Below are positions 1 to 8,662 of a stretch of DNA of 64,000 bases, one piece after another (position 1 is the stretch's first letter; every line of letters begins with the position of its first letter). A program made the translations under genes and the position numbers. This stretch comes from Blattabacterium cuenoti (GTDB lineage Bacteria; Bacteroidota; Bacteroidia; Flavobacteriales; Blattabacteriaceae). Location: the NCBI RefSeq assembly GCF_014251255.1, contig NZ_CP059182.1, forward strand, positions 496,001 through 560,000, read 5' to 3'. The notes below the pieces were generated by a model. It was not told where the DNA came from, did not search any database, and saw only the letters and a program-made list of their open reading frames with translations.

Positions 1-780
1 TAAATGTAATGCTTTGGATAAGCCAATAATTCCATAAACATTTTCTGTTCCTGAACGAATTCCATACTCTTGATTTCCACCTGTAATTAACGGTTTTATT
101 TTCTTTATGAGACTTTTTCTAATATACATAAAACCTATTCCTTTTGGACCATAAAATTTATGTGCACTTGCTGTTGCAAAATCAAAAGAAAGCTGTTTCA
201 TATTAATTGGAACATTTCCTATGATTTGAACGGTATCTGAATGAAAATAAGCATTATATTTTTTACAAAGAGAAAAAACTTTATCTAGTTCTAAGAAATT
301 TCCTATTTCGTTATTTGCAGACATTAAACTAACAAGCATTTTTTTATTAGATTTATAAAAATTTTTCTTCAATATTTTTTCTAGATGATTTAAATCAATT
401 GTTCCTTTATCTTGAAGATGAACAAATTCTACAAGAACTTGGTAATTTTTAGATAAATCAAAAACTGTTTGTAATACAGAGTCGTGTTCCAATGGAGAAG
501 TCAAAATATATTGAACTTTTAGATTCATTATAGATGATCTCAAAACAAAATTATTGGCTTCAGTTCCACCTGAAGTAAAAATAATTTCATCTGGTTCAGC
601 ATTAATTTCTTTTGCAATATGAATTCTAGATTTTTCTATGATAGAACGAGTTTTTCTTCCATAACTATGTTGTGTAGAAGATGGATTTCCAAATGAATTT
701 TTTAATGTTTTTAACATCACTTTTATCACTTCATTTCTTACAGGAGTTGTCGCTGCATTATCTAAATATACTTTTTTCAT
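1..780 (-). CDS. Cysteine desulfurase, IscS/NifS type (3' end cut by window edge)
   Basis: PLP-dependent enzyme that takes sulfur from L-cysteine for Fe-S cluster and thio-cofactor assembly. The visible 260 codons begin at an ATG at 780 with the family opening YLDNAATTP. They contain the FTSGGTEANN segment near residue 70 and the PLP-lysine motif SAHK, with the lysine at residue 208. The frame is open to position 1, so the mobile loop with the catalytic cysteine lies outside the window. The sequence resembles group I (IscS/NifS) more than SufS. A SufE-family protein is encoded at 35886-36362 and is a plausible partner, although SufE usually pairs with SufS. The choice between IscS and SufS naming is not settled here. 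Confidence 0.93.
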   Translation of the reverse strand, partial: MKKVYLDNAATTPVRNEVIKVMLKTLKNSFGNPSSTQHSYGRKTRSIIEKSRIHIAKEINAEPDEIIFTSGGTEANNFVLRSSIMNLKVQYILTSPLEHDSVLQTVFDLSKNYQVLVEFVHLQDKGTIDLNHLEKILKKNFYKSNKKMLVSLMSANNEIGNFLELDKVFSLCKKYNAYFHSDTVQIIGNVPINMKQLSFDFATASAHKFYGPKGIGFMYIRKSLIKKIKPLITGGNQEYGIRSGTENVYGIIGLSKALHL

Positions 781-983
781 TAGAATTATAATTTGTTCAA
801 ATTCCGATTGTTAAAAAAAAAATATAAAAAAAATCTCGTCATTAATTTTGTATATTTATCATTGTTATTTTTATTAATTCAATTAAAATTTTGATTGAAA
901 ATTTTTATAATTTCTACTTATTGTTTTTTGTTTTAAAAATGTTATTAAAATGTCTATTTTATTTTTATTTAAATTGAGTAAAT

Positions 984-2555
984 ATGAAAATAAATGTTGG
1001 ATTTTCGGTTCTAATGGGGTTTATGATTGGAATTATTACATGTTATTTTTTTGGAAAAAAAACCATATTAAAAAAATATATTCAATTATTAGAAAAAGCA
1101 AATATTCAAGCAAAGAGAATTATAAAAAATGCTGAAAAAGAAGGAGAATCTATTAAAAGAAAAAAAATAATTCAAGCAAAAGAAAAATTTATAGAACTTA
1201 AGTATAAACATGAAAAAGATGTTCATTTCAGAGAAAAAAAAATAATTGATGGAGAAAAAAAAACAAAAGAAAAAGAAAATAGATTATCAAAAGAAATAGA
1301 AATTTATTTTAAAAAAAACAATCGTTTAGAAGGACAAATACATGATTATGAGAAAAAATTTAAAATTCTTCAAAAAAAACAAGAAGAGTTTAATAACATG
1401 TATACAAAACAAATAGAATTACTTGAGAAAATATCCAATTACTCTTCTGAAGAAGCGAAAAATGATTTAATTGGAATTCTTAAAGAAGAAGCAAAGATAA
1501 AAGCACAATCACACATACAAAACATTATAGAAGAATCTCAATTAACTGCAAAAATGGAAGCAAAAAAAATTGTTATTCAAGCTATTCAAAGAATAGGAAC
1601 AGAACAAGCAGTTGAAAATGCAGTATCTATTTTTAATATAGAATCAGATGATGTAAAAGGTCGTATAATTGGAAGGGAAGGAAGAAATATAAGAGCTTTA
1701 GAAAAAGCAACAGGAGTAGAAATCATTGTAGATGATACTCCGGAAGCAATTCTTTTATCTTGTTTTAATCCCATACGAAGAGAAGTGGCAAGATTGTCTC
1801 TTCATAAATTAGTAATAGATGGACGTATACATCCGGCAAGAATTGAAGAAATAGTAGCAAAAACAGAAAAACAAATTGAAGAAGAAATAGTAGAAATAGG
1901 AAAAAAAAATATAATAGATTTAGGAATTCATGGAATTCATCCAGAATTAATTAAAATGATAGGAAGAATGAAATATCGTTCTTCTTATGGACAAAATCTT
2001 TTACAACATTCTCGTGAAGTCGCTCATTTGTCAGGAATATTAGCTTCAGAATTAGGGTTAAATGCAAAATTAGCTAAACGTGCAGGATTGTTACACGATA
2101 TTGGAAAAATTCCTGAAAAAGAATCAGAACTTCCACATGCTATTTTAGGAATGCAATGGGCAGAAAAATATGGAGAAAATATGGAAGTGTGTAATGCAAT
2201 AGGAGCACATCATGATGAAATGGAAATGAAAGTTTTAATATCTCCTATTGTACAAGTATCAGATTCTATTAGTGGAGCACGTCCAGGAGTTAGAAGAAAT
2301 TCTTTTGAATCTTATTCTAAAAGATTAAAAAATTTAGAAGATATAGCTTTTAGTTTTGAAGGAGTCAATAAAGCATTTGCTATGCAAGCAGGAAGAGAAC
2401 TACGTGTTTTAGTAGAAAGCAAAAAAATAGATGATAAAAAAGCTTTTCAATTATCTTGTGAGATCACAGAAAAAATAAAAAAAGAAATGACTTATCCTGG
2501 GCAAATAAAAGTAACAGTGATTAGAGAAACTAGAGCTGTACAAATCGCCAAATAA
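984..2555 (+). CDS. rny: Ribonuclease Y
   Basis: Membrane-anchored endoribonuclease that starts mRNA decay. The 523-residue protein has the complete family layout. A hydrophobic N-terminal anchor covers about residues 5-23 ([19 protein letters not shown]), and a long Lys/Glu-rich coiled coil runs to about residue 190. A KH domain has the GREG loop near residue 230. An HD domain carries LLHDIGK, with the His-Asp pair near residue 371. The start is the ATG that directly precedes the anchor. The DHS-like gene follows after 15 bases, suggesting co-transcription. The first 200 residues are very lysine-rich, as expected from AT mutation pressure on a coiled coil. PNPase (44281-46425) is the other main RNA-decay enzyme in the window. 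Confidence 0.96.
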   Translation: MKINVGFSVLMGFMIGIITCYFFGKKTILKKYIQLLEKANIQAKRIIKNAEKEGESIKRKKIIQAKEKFIELKYKHEKDVHFREKKIIDGEKKTKEKENRLSKEIEIYFKKNNRLEGQIHDYEKKFKILQKKQEEFNNMYTKQIELLEKISNYSSEEAKNDLIGILKEEAKIKAQSHIQNIIEESQLTAKMEAKKIVIQAIQRIGTEQAVENAVSIFNIESDDVKGRIIGREGRNIRALEKATGVEIIVDDTPEAILLSCFNPIRREVARLSLHKLVIDGRIHPARIEEIVAKTEKQIEEEIVEIGKKNIIDLGIHGIHPELIKMIGRMKYRSSYGQNLLQHSREVAHLSGILASELGLNAKLAKRAGLLHDIGKIPEKESELPHAILGMQWAEKYGENMEVCNAIGAHHDEMEMKVLISPIVQVSDSISGARPGVRRNSFESYSKRLKNLEDIAFSFEGVNKAFAMQAGRELRVLVESKKIDDKKAFQLSCEITEKIKKEMTYPGQIKVTVIRETRAVQIAK

Positions 2556-2570
2556 AATTAATAAAAAATT

Positions 2571-3548
2571 ATGAAAGATTCTATTACTATTACTTCATTC
2601 ATTGATAAATATTTTCTTCATTTTAATGCTCTAACTTTATCAGAAGCAGCTAAAGCATATAAATATCATATCAAAAATAATGGAAAAATGATGATAACCT
2701 TAGCTGGAGCTATGAGTACAGCAGAATTAGGAAAAATATTAGCGGAAATGATAAGGAAAAATAAAGTACATATAATTTCTTGTACTGGAGCTAACTTAGA
2801 AGAAGATATAACAAATTTAATAGCTCATTCTCATTATAAAAAAATTCCCAATTATAGAGATTTAACTCCAGATGAAGAAAAAAATTTTTTAAAAAAAGGA
2901 TTCAATCGTGTAACAGATACATGTATTCCGGAAGAACAAGCTTTTAAACTTTTACAAAAACATATTTTCAATATGTGGAAAAGAGCTAAAGAAAAATCTA
3001 AACGATATTTTCCTCATGAATATATTTATCAATTATTATTAGAAAATATTTTGGAACCATATTATAATATAAATTCAAAAGATAGTTGGGTATTAGCTGC
3101 TGCAAAAAAAAATTTACCTATGGTTGTTCCAGGTTGGGAAGATAGCACAATGGGAAATATTTTTTCCTCATATTGTATGAAAAAATTATTTCAACCATTC
3201 CTCGTTAAAAATGGAATAGAATACATGATTTATTTAGCTAAATGGTATCAAAAAGAATCTGCTCATAGGAAAATAGGATTTTTTCAAATAGGTGGAGGGA
3301 TTTCAGGAGACTTTCCTATTTGTGTTGTTCCCATGCTTTCACAAGATATAGGATTACATCCGACTCCTTTTTGGTCTTATTTTTGTCAAATTTCAGATTC
3401 TACTACTAGCTATGGATCTTATTCTGGAGCCATTCCTAATGAAAAAATCACTTGGGGGAAACTCGATAAAGATACTCCAAAATTTATTATAGAATCAGAT
3501 GCGACCATTGTTGCTCCATTAATTTTTGCATATATATTAAATATGTAA
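2571..3548 (+). CDS. Deoxyhypusine synthase-like protein (probable polyamine enzyme)
   Basis: 325 residues clearly related to deoxyhypusine synthase, an NAD-dependent enzyme that transfers an aminobutyl group from spermidine. Visible features are an early LAGAMSTAELG segment, the CTGANLEEDI segment that matches the eukaryotic NAD-binding region, and a conserved ITWGKL with its lysine at residue 297. That lysine corresponds to the DHS catalytic lysine. Bacteria lack the hypusine-bearing eIF5A, and bacterial DHS relatives are known to act in homospermidine or spermidine synthesis, so a polyamine role is inferred here. It lies 15 bases after rny. The exact substrate cannot be read from the sequence. 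Confidence 0.88.
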   Translation: MKDSITITSFIDKYFLHFNALTLSEAAKAYKYHIKNNGKMMITLAGAMSTAELGKILAEMIRKNKVHIISCTGANLEEDITNLIAHSHYKKIPNYRDLTPDEEKNFLKKGFNRVTDTCIPEEQAFKLLQKHIFNMWKRAKEKSKRYFPHEYIYQLLLENILEPYYNINSKDSWVLAAAKKNLPMVVPGWEDSTMGNIFSSYCMKKLFQPFLVKNGIEYMIYLAKWYQKESAHRKIGFFQIGGGISGDFPICVVPMLSQDIGLHPTPFWSYFCQISDSTTSYGSYSGAIPNEKITWGKLDKDTPKFIIESDATIVAPLIFAYILNM

Positions 3549-3623
3549 ATGTAAAATTATGTATTATATGTAGTAACTTTATTATATATTTCTTTAGTTT
3601 AAAATTTAAAAAAATTATTACTC

Positions 3624-5060
3624 ATGATGATGATGCATAATTATAATAATTATGATATTGTAGTGATAGGATCTGGTCCAGGAGGTTATATATCCGCTAT
3701 TCGTGCAAGTCAACTTGGTTTTCACACCGCTATTGTAGAAAAATACCAAGAATTAGGAGGAACATGTTTAAATGTAGGATGCATTCCTTCTAAATCCCTT
3801 TTAGATTCTTCTAAATATTACTTTTTAGCTAAAAAAAACTATTATGATGAACATGGAATTTTTTTCCATAAACTTTCTTTAGATTTCCAAAAAATGATGA
3901 GGAGAAAAAATGAAATAGTAAAAAAAACAAGTAATGGAGTAAAATATTTGATGAAAAAAAACAATATTGATTTATATCAAGGGATAGCTACTTTTAAAAA
4001 AAAGAACATTCTTTCTATAAAGAATAAAGAATCTTTAAAGGAAATAAAATTCAAACATTGTATCATAGCTACAGGATCCAAACCTTTAGGTCTTCCATTT
4101 TTTTTAAATTTCAATCATAAAAAAAGAATTATTTCTTCTACAGAAGCTCTTTTTCTGAAAGAAAAACCAAATCAATTAATAATAATTGGAGGAGGAACAA
4201 TAGGACTGGAATTAGGATCTATTTACAGTAGATTGGGCAGTTCTGTTACTATTATTGATTCTATGAATAGGATTATCTCAAATATGGATCATTCTTTAAG
4301 TCAAGAAATTGAAAAAATACTGAAAAAATCTTTTATTAAAATAAAAACCTCTTCGTTAGTTACGAATATCATTTCAAATGATGATAATACAGTATCAGTT
4401 CATGTCAAAGATAACAATAATGGAAATAATAAAATATATACAGGAGATTATTGTCTTATATCCATTGGAAGGAATCCTTATACAAAAAATCTAGGATTAG
4501 AAAATATAGGAATAAAAAAAAACAAAAAAGGATTCATCTTAGTTGATAATTTTTTACAAAGTTCTGTAAAAAATATTTATGCTATAGGAGATGTTATAGG
4601 TGGAAAAATGTTAGCGCACAAAGCGGAAGAAGAAGGATTATATGTAGTTGAACATATAGCAGGACAAAAACCAAATAAAATAAACTACGATTTAATTCCC
4701 TCAGTGGTATATACTTATCCTGAAATATCTAGTGTGGGAAATACAGAAGATGAAATCAAGAAAAAAGGAATAGAATATAATATAGGATATTTTCCTATGA
4801 AAATATTAGGAAGAGCTCGTGCAAGTGGAAATACTGAAGGTTTTATAAAAATTATTTCTCATAAAAAAACAGATGAAATTCTAGGAGTTCATATGATAGG
4901 AGATCATGTTTCAGATATGATTATGGAAGCCACTGTTGCAATGGAATTTCGTGCTTCTTCAGAAGACATATATAGAATTTGTCATCCACATCCTACTTTT
5001 AGCGAAGCTTTTAAAGAGGCAGCATTATTAAGTTTTGAAAATCATTCTTTACATTATTAA
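3624..5060 (+). CDS. lpdA: Dihydrolipoyl dehydrogenase (E3)
   Basis: FAD-dependent E3 component of the pyruvate and other 2-oxoacid dehydrogenase complexes; it reoxidises dihydrolipoamide with NAD+. The N-terminal FAD motif GSGPGGY is followed by the redox disulfide GGTCLNVGC, with cysteines at residues 48 and 53. The NAD-binding GGGTIGLELGS lies near residue 190, the second FAD motif YAIGDV follows, and the C-terminal dimer motif HPHPTFSEAF carries the catalytic His. Length is 478 residues, normal for the family. Four ATG codons in tandem open the frame, and the first is used here by convention. It stands apart from pdhA and pdhC (52-54 kb) and ends one base from ung, tail to tail. Confidence 0.96.
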   Translation: MMMMHNYNNYDIVVIGSGPGGYISAIRASQLGFHTAIVEKYQELGGTCLNVGCIPSKSLLDSSKYYFLAKKNYYDEHGIFFHKLSLDFQKMMRRKNEIVKKTSNGVKYLMKKNNIDLYQGIATFKKKNILSIKNKESLKEIKFKHCIIATGSKPLGLPFFLNFNHKKRIISSTEALFLKEKPNQLIIIGGGTIGLELGSIYSRLGSSVTIIDSMNRIISNMDHSLSQEIEKILKKSFIKIKTSSLVTNIISNDDNTVSVHVKDNNNGNNKIYTGDYCLISIGRNPYTKNLGLENIGIKKNKKGFILVDNFLQSSVKNIYAIGDVIGGKMLAHKAEEEGLYVVEHIAGQKPNKINYDLIPSVVYTYPEISSVGNTEDEIKKKGIEYNIGYFPMKILGRARASGNTEGFIKIISHKKTDEILGVHMIGDHVSDMIMEATVAMEFRASSEDIYRICHPHPTFSEAFKEAALLSFENHSLHY

Positions 5061-5061
5061 T

Positions 5062-5745
5062 TCAGTTTTTGTTATACCAACAAATAGTTTTTTTTCCTTT
5101 TTTATGCAAAAATTGATTAGTCTTTAAAAAATGTTTGGATCCAAAAAAACTAATATTTGCAGAAAAAGGAGATGGATGTGAAGCTTTTAAAATATAATGT
5201 TCGTTATAAAAATTGATGACGGATGCTTTTTTTATAGCATATTTTCCCCATAATAGAAAAACAATATTCTTTTTTTTATTAGAAATTATTTGTATAATTT
5301 TTTCTGTAAAAATCTCCCATCCTTTATCTTTATGAGATCCAGGAAACCCTTCTCTAACTGTTAAAATAGAATTAAGGAGTAAAACTCCTTGTTTAGCCCA
5401 TCCAATCAAAGATCCATTAGATGGAAGTAACTCCTTTCTGTTAAAAGAATTGTTGACTTCTATAAAAATATTCCTTAGTGAAGGAGGAAAAGAAATTCCA
5501 TTCGGAACAGAAAAAGAAAGTCCATCTGCTTGATTTTTTTTGTAATAAGGATCTTGTCCTAAAATGACAACTTTTACTTTTTGAAAAGGACAATGATTTA
5601 AAGATGAAAAAATGTTTTTCTTTTCTGGAAAACAAATGTATTTTTTATATTCTCTGTTAAGAAAGTTTTTTAATTTTTGAAAATAAGGTTTTCCCCATTC
5701 ATTTCTTAAATGAAAAATCCAATCAGAATTAATTTTTTTAATCAT
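5062..5745 (-). CDS. ung: Uracil-DNA glycosylase
   Basis: Family 1 uracil-DNA glycosylase, which removes uracil produced by cytosine deamination as the first step of base excision repair. The 227-residue protein has the water-activating loop GQDPYY, with the catalytic aspartate at residue 65. The minor-groove loop HPSPFSA, with the catalytic His, lies near residue 190. Length matches the family (about 220-230). It converges with lpdA with a one-base gap, leaving no room for a terminator between them. Its retention fits a strongly AT-biased genome under cytosine deamination pressure, which is an inference. Confidence 0.96.
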   Translation of the reverse strand: MIKKINSDWIFHLRNEWGKPYFQKLKNFLNREYKKYICFPEKKNIFSSLNHCPFQKVKVVILGQDPYYKKNQADGLSFSVPNGISFPPSLRNIFIEVNNSFNRKELLPSNGSLIGWAKQGVLLLNSILTVREGFPGSHKDKGWEIFTEKIIQIISNKKKNIVFLLWGKYAIKKASVINFYNEHYILKASHPSPFSANISFFGSKHFLKTNQFLHKKGKKTICWYNKN

Positions 5746-5823
5746 GTTTTCTTTTATTTTAAAAATATTTAATACTTCTCATTATTAGAATATGAGTTTT
5801 TCTGTTTTTTAACAGGAAAATCG

Positions 5824-5843
5824 TTCTCTCTAAAAAGAGAGAA
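5824..5843 (-). terminator. Possible weak terminator hairpin after the ferredoxin gene
   Basis: A perfect 8-base-pair inverted repeat (TTCTCTCT / AGAGAGAA) with an AAAA loop lies 23 bases beyond the ferredoxin stop codon. A second 5-pair hairpin (CTGTT / AACAG, 5802-5815) follows in the minus direction. There is only a short T stretch after the first stem on the minus strand, so this is at best a weak intrinsic terminator. It is among the few clear hairpins in the gaps of this window. Confidence 0.3.
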
Positions 5844-5866
5844 ACTTGATTATTTATTATATTCTA

Positions 5867-6211
5867 TTACTCACCATGCAAGAATTTTTTTTTCTGAAAA
5901 AGATCTTCTTTAGTTTCAAAATGATTTTTATCTAAGATGCAACAATTCACTGGACATATTATTGCGCATTGAGGTTCATCATAAAAACCAACACACTCTG
6001 TACATTTTTCTGAAACTACAAAATAAATTTCTTGTTCCTTAGGATTTTTAGGAATAGTAGGATCCATTTCTAATTCTTTGTTTTTTCCTTTCTTTAAAGA
6101 AGTTCCGTCTGACATTCTCCACATCTTCCCTCCTTCATAAATAGCTCTATTAGGACATTCTGATTCACATGCTCCACAATTAATACATTCTTCTGTGATT
6201 TTTATGGACAT
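5867..6211 (-). CDS. Ferredoxin, 2[4Fe-4S] (YfhL-like)
   Basis: Small soluble electron carrier of 114 residues. The N-terminal cluster motif is CINCGACESECP, with cysteines at 9, 12, 15 and 19. The C-terminal set is CTEC, eight residues, then CAIICP, the spacing typical of YfhL/Alvin-type dicluster ferredoxins where the second cluster motif is interrupted. The two motifs are separated by a charged linker. The ATG at 6211 is the only sensible start. It stands alone between ung and ribD on the same strand. The electron partner is not identifiable from the window. Confidence 0.93.
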   Translation of the reverse strand: MSIKITEECINCGACESECPNRAIYEGGKMWRMSDGTSLKKGKNKELEMDPTIPKNPKEQEIYFVVSEKCTECVGFYDEPQCAIICPVNCCILDKNHFETKEDLFQKKKFLHGE

Positions 6212-6350
6212 TGAAAATAAATTATATTATATATACTATTAGTTAGTAAATATAAATGAAAAAAATATAGTGTATGATTTTTTAAATATTAATGTTTTTT
6301 TTTTTGAAAAATGACAGGGAGACTAACCTAGTATAATGTTGTAAAAAGAC

Positions 6351-7403
6351 TTAAAATGGAACTTTAATAATTAATTTATCATTATCATCAATATCAACTT
6401 TTTTTAATATTTTTCCATCTACTATAGGAGCAGATAATCCTTTTTTTAAGGAAAAAGAACGATAACATAAAAAAATTCTAGATTCGTCCCAAATATTTTT
6501 TTCAATGAAACTTTCTAAAGTCATTTTTCCTCCTTCTACAATTAAGGATAAAATTTTTTTTTGATATAAATGATTTAATATATTCTTTATGATTCCTTTA
6601 TCGAAAGAAATCTGAACAAATTCTATATTTTTTTTATTTTCTTTTTTTTTTTCCGTAAAAACAATTGTATGTTGTTCTCCATTAAAAACAAAATAAGAAG
6701 TAGATATATTCAAATTTCTATCAAGAATAATCCGAATAGGATTCTTTCCAAACCATTTTCTAACATTTAATTTAGGATTATCATTTAATACAGTTTTTTT
6801 TCCTACTAAAAGACTATCCTCTTCTGATCTCCATTTATGACTCAATTGTCTAGAATAAATCCCACTAATCCAAAAACGTTTACGATCTTTTTTATTATTA
6901 AAAGAATAATCCATAAATCCGTTATCACTTTGTGCCCATTTTAATATAACATAAGGTCTATTTTTTTCATAGAAAGTAAAAAAACGTTTATTCAAAAAAC
7001 GACATTGATCTTCTAAAACATTTTCTATAACTTCTACTCCATATTCTTTTAATTTTTGTATGCCTAATCCTTTTTTCTTATAAGAAGGATCTCGTACACC
7101 TATTACCACTCTAGGGATATTTCTTTTAAGAATTAAATCAACACAAGGAGGAGTTTTTCCAAAATGAACACATGGTTCTAATGTCACATAAAGAGTAGAA
7201 TCAGAAAATAAAGAAATATCCTTTACCATATTAATAGCATTAACTTCTGCATGAGATTTTCCTGCTTGATAATGCCATCCTTCAGAAAGAATTAAACCAT
7301 TTCTTTCTATGACACATCCTACCATAGGATTAGGAGAAGTAGATCCCAACCCCTTTTTAGCCAATTGAATGGCTCTATACATAAAAATTATTTTCTCTTT
7401 CAT
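6351..7403 (-). CDS. ribD: Riboflavin biosynthesis deaminase/reductase RibD
   Basis: Bifunctional enzyme of riboflavin synthesis: the N-terminal zinc deaminase acts on the diaminopyrimidine, and the C-terminal NADPH reductase reduces the ribosyl group. The deaminase signature is intact: HAEVNA with His51 and Glu53, and PCVHFGKTPPC with Cys78 and Cys87 as zinc ligands. The reductase half carries ILDRNLN and the glycine-rich LIVEGG. Length is 350 residues, normal for the fused form. It follows aroE on the minus strand and may share the transcript starting at the tRNA-Val/rpsU promoter. Confidence 0.95.
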   Translation of the reverse strand: MKEKIIFMYRAIQLAKKGLGSTSPNPMVGCVIERNGLILSEGWHYQAGKSHAEVNAINMVKDISLFSDSTLYVTLEPCVHFGKTPPCVDLILKRNIPRVVIGVRDPSYKKKGLGIQKLKEYGVEVIENVLEDQCRFLNKRFFTFYEKNRPYVILKWAQSDNGFMDYSFNNKKDRKRFWISGIYSRQLSHKWRSEEDSLLVGKKTVLNDNPKLNVRKWFGKNPIRIILDRNLNISTSYFVFNGEQHTIVFTEKKKENKKNIEFVQISFDKGIIKNILNHLYQKKILSLIVEGGKMTLESFIEKNIWDESRIFLCYRSFSLKKGLSAPIVDGKILKKVDIDDNDKLIIKVPF

Positions 7404-7464
7404 AATAAAAACGCATCACATTTTTTTTAAATGTGTTTTTTTTATTTTTACTTGATTGAAAAAA

Positions 7465-8247
7465 CTAAGAATTCCATATTTTCCAAGATTCTTCTGCTTG
7501 AATCCGTAACATTTCTAATCCATTTCTAATCATAGCTCCTCTCTTTTCTCCTTTTTTTAAGAACAAAGTTTTAGATGGATTATAAACTACATCATAAAGA
7601 TAGTGATAAGAAGAAATATATTGATAAGGTAAAGGAGGACATAATTTTACCATAGGATAAGTTCCTAAAGGAGTGCAATTAATGATAATCTTACAATTTT
7701 CTATTAAATCTTTATTTAATTCTTCATACACAATAAAATTCTTATTTTTTTTCTTTCTAGAAACATATTTATATGGAATTTTCCATTTTCTTAAAATAAA
7801 TGAAATAGATTTAGAGACACCTCCAGTTCCAAGAATCAAAGCAGACATTGTATTATTGTTTTCATGATATGCAAATTTATTCATATCCTTTTGAAAGGAT
7901 AACTCAAATCCTAAAACATCTGTATTGTATCCAATTCTTCTATGTTGATTCTGTATTTTAACTACATTTACTGAACCAATAGATTTTGCTTCTGGCATAA
8001 CTTGAGTAAGAAAAGGAATAACACTCGTTTTATATGGAATAGTAATGTTGCACCCTTTTAAATAAGGATTTTTAAAAATATATAAAATATCCTCTATATT
8101 TGGAATATCAAAGATTTCGTAAGTCACATGATGAATAGATTCCTTTTTAAATTTTTCTAAAAAAAAATTCTTTGAAAAAGAATAACTGATTTTCTTTCCA
8201 ACTAGTCCAAAAATAGATTTATCATATTTTTTTTTTTCTATTTTCAA
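7465..8247 (-). CDS. aroE: Shikimate dehydrogenase
   Basis: NADP-dependent reduction of 3-dehydroshikimate in the shikimate pathway to aromatic amino acids. At 260 residues it matches the short bacterial AroE. The N-terminal GLVGKKISYSFS binds substrate. NITIPYK contains the catalytic lysine, and NTDVLGF contains the partner aspartate. The cofactor loop LGTGGVSKSI takes the place of the usual GAGGA. It lies 15 bases downstream of rpsU on the same strand. Retention fits an endosymbiont that makes aromatic amino acids for its host (inference). Confidence 0.94.
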   Translation of the reverse strand: MKIEKKKYDKSIFGLVGKKISYSFSKNFFLEKFKKESIHHVTYEIFDIPNIEDILYIFKNPYLKGCNITIPYKTSVIPFLTQVMPEAKSIGSVNVVKIQNQHRRIGYNTDVLGFELSFQKDMNKFAYHENNNTMSALILGTGGVSKSISFILRKWKIPYKYVSRKKKNKNFIVYEELNKDLIENCKIIINCTPLGTYPMVKLCPPLPYQYISSYHYLYDVVYNPSKTLFLKKGEKRGAMIRNGLEMLRIQAEESWKIWNS

Positions 8248-8262
8248 AGCAAAAAAAATTAC

Positions 8263-8463
8263 CTATTCTTCTTTTTTTAATCTCATACGTTCTCTGTATC
8301 TAGCTTTTAAAATTTTATTTCTTCTTCCTTCAGAAGGTTTTATATATTGTTGTTTTTCTCTAAATTCTTTTAAAATACGCGTTTTATCGAATTTTTTTTT
8401 ACATTTCTTCAAGGCCTTATCGATTGATTCACCTTCTCTTACTGTCGTAATTAATACCACCAT
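8263..8463 (-). CDS. rpsU: Ribosomal protein bS21
   Basis: Small-subunit ribosomal protein of 66 residues with the typical basic profile: EGESIDKALKKCKKKFDKT near the N-terminus and an Arg/Lys-rich tail RYRERMRLKKEE. The start codon is 15 bases from the 3' end of tRNA-Val on the same strand. The leader (8464-8478) has no Shine-Dalgarno match. That is unusual for the phylum, because rpsU is the gene where a functional SD is reported to be kept in Flavobacterium for autoregulation. The gene starts a minus-strand run followed by aroE and ribD. Confidence 0.96.
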   Translation of the reverse strand: MVVLITTVREGESIDKALKKCKKKFDKTRILKEFREKQQYIKPSEGRRNKILKARYRERMRLKKEE

Positions 8464-8478
8464 ATAAACAAATTTCTG

Positions 8479-8553
8479 TGGACACTATCGGATTTGAACC
8501 GACGACCTCTACTCTGTCAAAGTAGCGCTCTAAACCAACTGAGCTAAATGTCC
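8479..8553 (-). tRNA. tRNA-Val (GAC)
   Basis: A 75-base cloverleaf on the minus strand. The acceptor stem GGACATT pairs with AGTGTCC with one T-G wobble. The D arm is GCTC/GAGC. The anticodon arm is CTACT-TTGACAG-AGTAG, giving anticodon GAC (valine), and the T arm is GTCGG-TTCGAAT-CCGAT. The discriminator is A and CCA is not encoded. It sits 15 bases upstream of the rpsU start and is probably the first gene of that transcript. Confidence 0.95.
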
Positions 8554-8579
8554 TTGAACTTTTTTTTTAACTTAACTAA

Positions 8580-8608
8580 CAAAATTAAATATTTTTTTTT
8601 GATGCAAA
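8580..8608 (-). promoter_or_regulatory. Bacteroidota-type promoter for tRNA-Val/rpsU
   Basis: On the minus strand TTTG (8608-8605) is followed after 17 bases by TAATTTTG (8587-8580). This matches the Bacteroidota consensus of a -33 TTG and a -7 TAnnTTTG. The tRNA 5' end is at 8553, so a start a few bases past the -7 box gives a short tRNA leader. The spacing and position both fit. Confidence 0.5.
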
Positions 8609-8662
8609 AAAATCACTATTAATTACTTTACTAAAGAAATAAATCTGAATTTTTCCAAAAAA

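Noticed and set aside
781-983. TAATTTTG at 843-850 as an rny promoter
   Set aside because: It matches the -7 box, but the nearest TTG is 32 bases before it, outside the 17-23 range, and such matches are common by chance in AT-rich DNA.
950-1135. 61-codon open frame overlapping the 5' end of rny in another frame
   Set aside because: It is a shadow of the Lys/Asn-rich rny start, with no recognisable domain. rny has a clear anchor and the full set of domains.
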